A DNA stretch of 64,000 nt. Origin: Bacteroidales bacterium (lineage in GTDB: Bacteria > Bacteroidota > Bacteroidia > Bacteroidales > VadinHA17). Within the stretch, counting starts at the first letter, position 1. Each line of letters begins with the position of its first letter. The notes under the pieces are model-generated. The model was not told where the DNA came from and made no database searches. It was given only the letters and a program-made list of their open reading frames with translations. Of this stretch, positions 60,257-64,000 are shown piece after piece. A program made the translations under genes and the position numbers. Where the stretch lies: assembly GCA_022865305.1 (NCBI GenBank), contig JALHSP010000138.1, positions 36,516-100,515 of the forward strand. The letters run 5' to 3'.

Positions 60257-63200
60257 CTATCTTACAATTGTCACATTTCCCACGAGCGGTTTCGACCCGT
60301 TATGCAGATCTATAATATAATGGTAGGAATCTATAGGCAGCGGAGATCCGTTGCTTCTTCCATCCCATGGTTGCGGATATCCTTTTTCTGATCTCCAGAC
60401 TGTCTCGCCCCACCTGTTGAAAATCTTAATCTCTATTTGCGGATAAAGGCTTATAAAACCAATATTCCAAATATCGTTTATCAGATCTCCATTCGGAGAA
60501 ATTGCATTTGGAATAATAAGACATGTTCCTTGCTCCGGTTCAATATAGACAGAATCCTTAACTAAGCATCCGTTCAGATCCGATACGGTTACTGCATATA
60601 ATCCCTGCGTAGCATTTTGAATATCCCGGGATGTCGAATTATCCGACCACAGGTACGTATAATCGGTCCCAACCACCCCGCCGCTTACTGTCAGAATTAT
60701 TTCACCATCAGGCATATCCGGGCACCACGGCTGGGTCACGTCAAATACCAGTTTGATTGAATCCGGCTCTGTCAAAGTGATGGTCGAATCAGCCTGACAG
60801 TGATTAGAATCTTCAATGACAACCCTGTAATCTCCTGCCGGAATATTGATTCTTGGATTTGTTGTCGCACCATCAAACCATAAATAGGTAACGCTACCCA
60901 CAGGGTTAACAGGTATTACCTCAATGGAACCGGTACTGTCACCGGCACAGTTTATATTAAATCCTCCTGCTATACTGGTTGATATATTAAATATAATACT
61001 AAGTTCGCCCGGTTCAGTCAGATCGGTGGTATCAGTTGCGGTACACAAATTGGCATCAGTGATAGTTAAAATATACTGTCCGGCGCTGAGACCCGAAATA
61101 TCTTTAGTGGATGCTGTAAAACCTCCTCCCGTCCTCTGCCAGCTGAATACAAACGGCGCAAGCCCGTCTGTGGTGGTTATATTTATGTAACCGGTGTTGT
61201 CGCCGGCACAGCTTATATTAAATCCGTTACCGTAAGGATCTGATACAGTTTTCGTAAAGAGCAGCGAAGGTGGCAGATTTATTCTTACTGAATCTTTTAT
61301 CATACATCCATTTACATCAGTAACTGTTACGGTATAATAGCCTTCAGTCAGCCCGGAAAGATCTTCGGTAATGGCTCCGTTAGACCAGCTGAAGGTATAT
61401 GGACCAACACCATCTTTTGGTGTAAGATCAATTGACCCATTGTCAAATCCGGAAGACTGACATGTTATATGAGTCGGGGTAAGTACCACATCCAATACTT
61501 TTGGCTGTGTAAGTGTGATATCTTTCTCGGCAACACAATTATTTGAATCTGCAACAACCAGATGATATGTACCAGCCGTGAGCGAATCCTGATCTTCCTG
61601 TCCGTTAATCAAACCTGATCCGTTTGCAGTAGTCCATGAGTAAATATAGTTCCCTGTACTGCCACCGGTAACTGTAACATCTATTGAACCTGTGCCTCCA
61701 TTACAGTTAATATTAAATGATCCGTAAGTTGAAGATGATAATGAAGCAGAAATATTTAAGAGTGCCGGTTCAGTCAGAGTAAATGTCGGCATTGGCATAA
61801 GAATACACCCGTTAAGATCTCTGACTGTGCAAACATATGTGCCTGCTTTTAATCCTGAAATATCTTTTGTTGCAGCAGTAAACGAAGGCGGGCCTGTCCA
61901 TGAGAATGTGTAAATCCCCGATCCTCCTGTAATGGTCAGCTTAATAAACCCATCACTTCCGCCGGAACATGAAATATTATAGTCTCCATCCGGACTTAAA
62001 GATATCTCGCTGCCGGTCAGAACCATGCCGTCAGGATCCAAAAGTGCCACACTATCAACCTTTGTACACCCCATCAGATCAGTAGTTGTCAGATAATAAG
62101 TGCCTGCTGTAATATTATCAAGACGGTTTAAGGTATCCGGACCTGTTATAGTCCCATTTATTGTTGACCATTTATATGTATACCCTCCGCGTCCACCGGA
62201 AATTGTTTTTATCCATGCCGAACCATCGTTATATCCCCTGCATGATACATTATAACCTCCGGCATATTCAAATTTTTCAAATATGACTTTTATAGTATCT
62301 GGTGCAACAATATTAACCTCAGGATAACTGGTATTCACACATCCGTTTGCATCGTAAATGAATAACTGGTAATGTCCCGGAGCAAGATTTGAAGTATAAT
62401 GATAAGGTTCACCCAGCACGAATAGCGTATCATGTCTTACAGTATCCTGATAATCCTGATAGTTTCGGACTATCCAATACTCAAATGGAGGAATGCCAGT
62501 TGAACTTAAATTCTCTTTGAGCATCAATACTCCATCAGTTGATTCCGGGCAGGTGGTTCCGTAACCATTGACTTCAACTACAGATAAATATGAATCGAGT
62601 ATCGCCCCCGAAACCCATGTACTGTCAGCTGCGCGACAACCCAGGCTGTCAATAACTGTAACCTTAAATAATCCTGCCCTGAGATTATTGGCATTTGTTG
62701 AATTCGCTGATGTAAAATAACCATAATCAATACTCCATGAGCCATTCCAATGTATTGAATCAGGTTTTGCACCTCTCGACAGATTAGCAGTAAGAACAGC
62801 CTCTGACCCTCCGTTACAGAGCAAAGGTGTTGATATTATCAGATCCTGCAGGGGAACTGCATGCACATCTACCCTGGGTCTGTTAATATTTCCGTCAGCG
62901 CAACCTGAAAGAGTATCTCTTGGTGTAATAAAGTAATCAACCCACTGAATTGAGTCAGAGTTATTTGTATATGGTAAAACTATTTTTTGCCCGGGCGTCA
63001 TACCTGTTACCGTATCAGTGCTTCCGACTAAATCTCCGGGGCCTCCTGAGACAGTAACCGTATAATCAAATGTTATTACACCTTTAGTCATTACGGTTGG
63101 TGTCGTCAGAGTGATCTCAGTTGATTCAGCAGAACATATTGCCGGTTTTGCATTAAGTGGTATTACACGAGGAGTGGGATTGATCCAAAGTCTGATGGTG

Positions 63201-64000
63201 TCATTTATCCCGGGGCAATTTTGTACACCCAGAATATTTGTTGTTGCAGGAGTAATAATATACATTATCATTCTTGCTGTATCGCCGCTATTGTTCAGAG
63301 TTTCAGTAATAACGTCCGTAAGTGTCAGATCAACCTGGTTTGAATAACCAGAAATTTCAGTAGGATATGGATTAATTACAATAACATTAAATCTCAGGCT
63401 TGCCTGTCCAAAATAAGGAATGGTAAGTGATGAAAGGGTATAAGTTATCGATTCATTATTACAAATTGTATCATTTGAAATTGTTCCGGTTACTCTGGGG
63501 GTTGGTTCAACATATATTATAATTGTAGTATCTCCTCCCTGGTCACAGAAATTGCCAATATGCCCCGGTCTGTCGTCCCTTATCCTTGCCTTGAACAGGT
63601 ACGTGACTGCCTGTACACTGTTCGTCGGGTTGATAAGCTGGTTGGTGATATCCTGTCCTGCAGGGTATTCTCCATCCGGCTGTACATTAAGCACTCCTCC
63701 GGGGTTGGTTGTAGTAAGCTGGTACACCTTTGTCGTGCCTCCATGTACATTCCCGTTGAGATCATTGACAGTGATAGTTACTGTCGATGAGTCGCATACT
63801 ACTGTATCAGGTACACTGACGCTAAGCCTTGGTGTAGGATTGACATAGATAACTATAGTCGTATCTCCTCCCTGGTCGCAGAAGTTGCCAACATGCCCCG
63901 GTCTGTCATCCCTTATCCTTGCCTTGAACAGGTACGTGACTGCCTGTACACTGTTCGTCGGGTTGATAAGCTGGTTAGTGATATCCTGTCCTGCAGGGTA
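60257..64000 (-). CDS. Giant SprB/PKD-repeat adhesin with type B T9SS sorting domain (5' end beyond window)
   Basis: The visible 1247 codons are the C-terminal part of a larger gene; the frame is open to base 64000. From the upstream side there are PKD-like repeats of about 111 residues (NPTPRLSV...CDQGGDTTIVIYV). Then come about seven to eight SprB-type repeats with the pattern NISC-GG-DG-I-L-TGG-YTFSW...DISGL-AGTY-VTV-D-NGC, such as GFIKLTITGGSGIYTFSW. Finally the type B sorting domain IPNAISPNGDLINDIWN...IFNRWGETVW...WDGR. It is secreted by T9SS and attached or released at the surface. PorP/SprF lies just downstream. Confidence 0.93.
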   Translation of the reverse strand, partial: YPAGQDITNQLINPTNSVQAVTYLFKARIRDDRPGHVGNFCDQGGDTTIVIYVNPTPRLSVSVPDTVVCDSSTVTITVNDLNGNVHGGTTKVYQLTTTNPGGVLNVQPDGEYPAGQDITNQLINPTNSVQAVTYLFKARIRDDRPGHIGNFCDQGGDTTIIIYVEPTPRVTGTISNDTICNNESITYTLSSLTIPYFGQASLRFNVIVINPYPTEISGYSNQVDLTLTDVITETLNNSGDTARMIMYIITPATTNILGVQNCPGINDTIRLWINPTPRVIPLNAKPAICSAESTEITLTTPTVMTKGVITFDYTVTVSGGPGDLVGSTDTVTGMTPGQKIVLPYTNNSDSIQWVDYFITPRDTLSGCADGNINRPRVDVHAVPLQDLIISTPLLCNGGSEAVLTANLSRGAKPDSIHWNGSWSIDYGYFTSANSTNANNLRAGLFKVTVIDSLGCRAADSTWVSGAILDSYLSVVEVNGYGTTCPESTDGVLMLKENLSSTGIPPFEYWIVRNYQDYQDTVRHDTLFVLGEPYHYTSNLAPGHYQLFIYDANGCVNTSYPEVNIVAPDTIKVIFEKFEYAGGYNVSCRGYNDGSAWIKTISGGRGGYTYKWSTINGTITGPDTLNRLDNITAGTYYLTTTDLMGCTKVDSVALLDPDGMVLTGSEISLSPDGDYNISCSGGSDGFIKLTITGGSGIYTFSWTGPPSFTAATKDISGLKAGTYVCTVRDLNGCILMPMPTFTLTEPALLNISASLSSSTYGSFNINCNGGTGSIDVTVTGGSTGNYIYSWTTANGSGLINGQEDQDSLTAGTYHLVVADSNNCVAEKDITLTQPKVLDVVLTPTHITCQSSGFDNGSIDLTPKDGVGPYTFSWSNGAITEDLSGLTEGYYTVTVTDVNGCMIKDSVRINLPPSLLFTKTVSDPYGNGFNISCAGDNTGYINITTTDGLAPFVFSWQRTGGGFTASTKDISGLSAGQYILTITDANLCTATDTTDLTEPGELSIIFNISTSIAGGFNINCAGDSTGSIEVIPVNPVGSVTYLWFDGATTNPRINIPAGDYRVVIEDSNHCQADSTITLTEPDSIKLVFDVTQPWCPDMPDGEIILTVSGGVVGTDYTYLWSDNSTSRDIQNATQGLYAVTVSDLNGCLVKDSVYIEPEQGTCLIIPNAISPNGDLINDIWNIGFISLYPQIEIKIFNRWGETVWRSEKGYPQPWDGRSNGSPLPIDSYHYIIDLHNGSKPLVGNVTIVR
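63531..64000 (-). repeat. Near-identical tandem coding repeat in the adhesin gene
   Basis: Bases 63531-63667 and 63864-64000 match except for five positions, about 96% over 137 bases. The period is 333 bases, so each unit is 111 residues in frame. The copy at 64000 is cut by the window edge. Such identity at the DNA level in one of many repeats suggests recent duplication or gene conversion. Confidence 0.85.

Noticed and set aside
63725..63727. A start codon for the giant adhesin at 63727
   Set aside because: It is an internal GTG; the frame continues upstream with matching PKD-like repeat protein to the window edge, so the true start is beyond 64000.
60257..63727. CRISPR-like repetition in the right end of the window
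   Set aside because: The repeats are protein-coding, in frame, long and diverged (SprB/PKD type), without spacers.
1..64000. tRNA, rRNA, integrase, transposase or phage genes
   Set aside because: I looked through the intergenic regions and found no cloverleaf or rRNA-like sequence and no such protein; islands are inferred only from gene content and repeats.

Overview
The window looks like a chromosomal segment of an environmental Bacteroidota bacterium, probably in the order Bacteroidales. Four things support this. There is a PorP/SprF-family protein beside a giant repeat protein that ends in a type B (gliding-motility-associated) T9SS sorting domain. There is a DUF5916 outer-membrane barrel. 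The glycyl-tRNA synthetase is the single-chain type and succinate dehydrogenase/fumarate reductase is the three-subunit Bacteroidota type. Most starts lack a Shine-Dalgarno sequence, and several genes are preceded by a TTG-N20-TAnnTTTG promoter. DNA is AT-rich. I found no rRNA, tRNA, CRISPR array, transposase or integrase.

Layout. 0-6.7 kb: DUF5916 barrel, secreted GH36 alpha-galactosidase, a membrane methyltransferase and an unknown lipoprotein. 6.8-18.6 kb: a large arsenic island. Leftward from a divergent promoter run arsC, a C_GCAxxG_C_C redox protein, arsM, acr3, an unknown membrane protein and an MFS exporter. Rightward run arsR, a small CxxC protein, arsF, arsG, an ArsP-like permease and a thioredoxin lipoprotein. 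A second arsR heads an operon with a rhodanese-like protein, a ProC-like reductase and a DUF1295 membrane protein. The two arsR promoters and the permease gene share a palindrome, TCGTA-N4-TRCGA or one base off it, which suggests one local regulon. Together the genes could reduce arsenate, extrude and methylate arsenite, and reduce and export aromatic organoarsenicals.

18.6-34.8 kb: housekeeping and metabolism. SMUG2-type DNA glycosylase, a lipoprotein rubrerythrin, DUF2231, dCMP deaminase, S41 protease, alpha/beta hydrolase and sdhCAB, with a REP-like element between sdhA and sdhB. A five-gene operon follows (split transketolase, GntP permease, zinc dehydrogenase, beta-hydroxyacid dehydrogenase) that looks like a sugar-acid pathway, then a phosphatase and aminopeptidase P. 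35-41.3 kb: a conserved unknown, dusB (no ordinary start codon), a CPBP protease, nadB and glyS.

41.3-59.3 kb: a rightward surface-polysaccharide cluster with glycosyltransferases, a PIG-L deacetylase, an ATP-grasp ligase, a HAD phosphatase, a polysaccharide deacetylase, a GNAT-like protein, methyltransferases, a flippase and a YfhO protein. In it sits a compact ACP, KAS III, SDR, KAS III cassette. It lacks dehydratase and enoyl reductase, so it may supply a 3-oxo- or 3-hydroxyacyl group for sugar decoration; this is the best candidate for an undescribed system. Next to it is a decayed deacetylase gene on the other strand. 59.3-64 kb: PorP-like protein and the 3' part of the giant SprB/PKD-repeat adhesin, which runs off the window.
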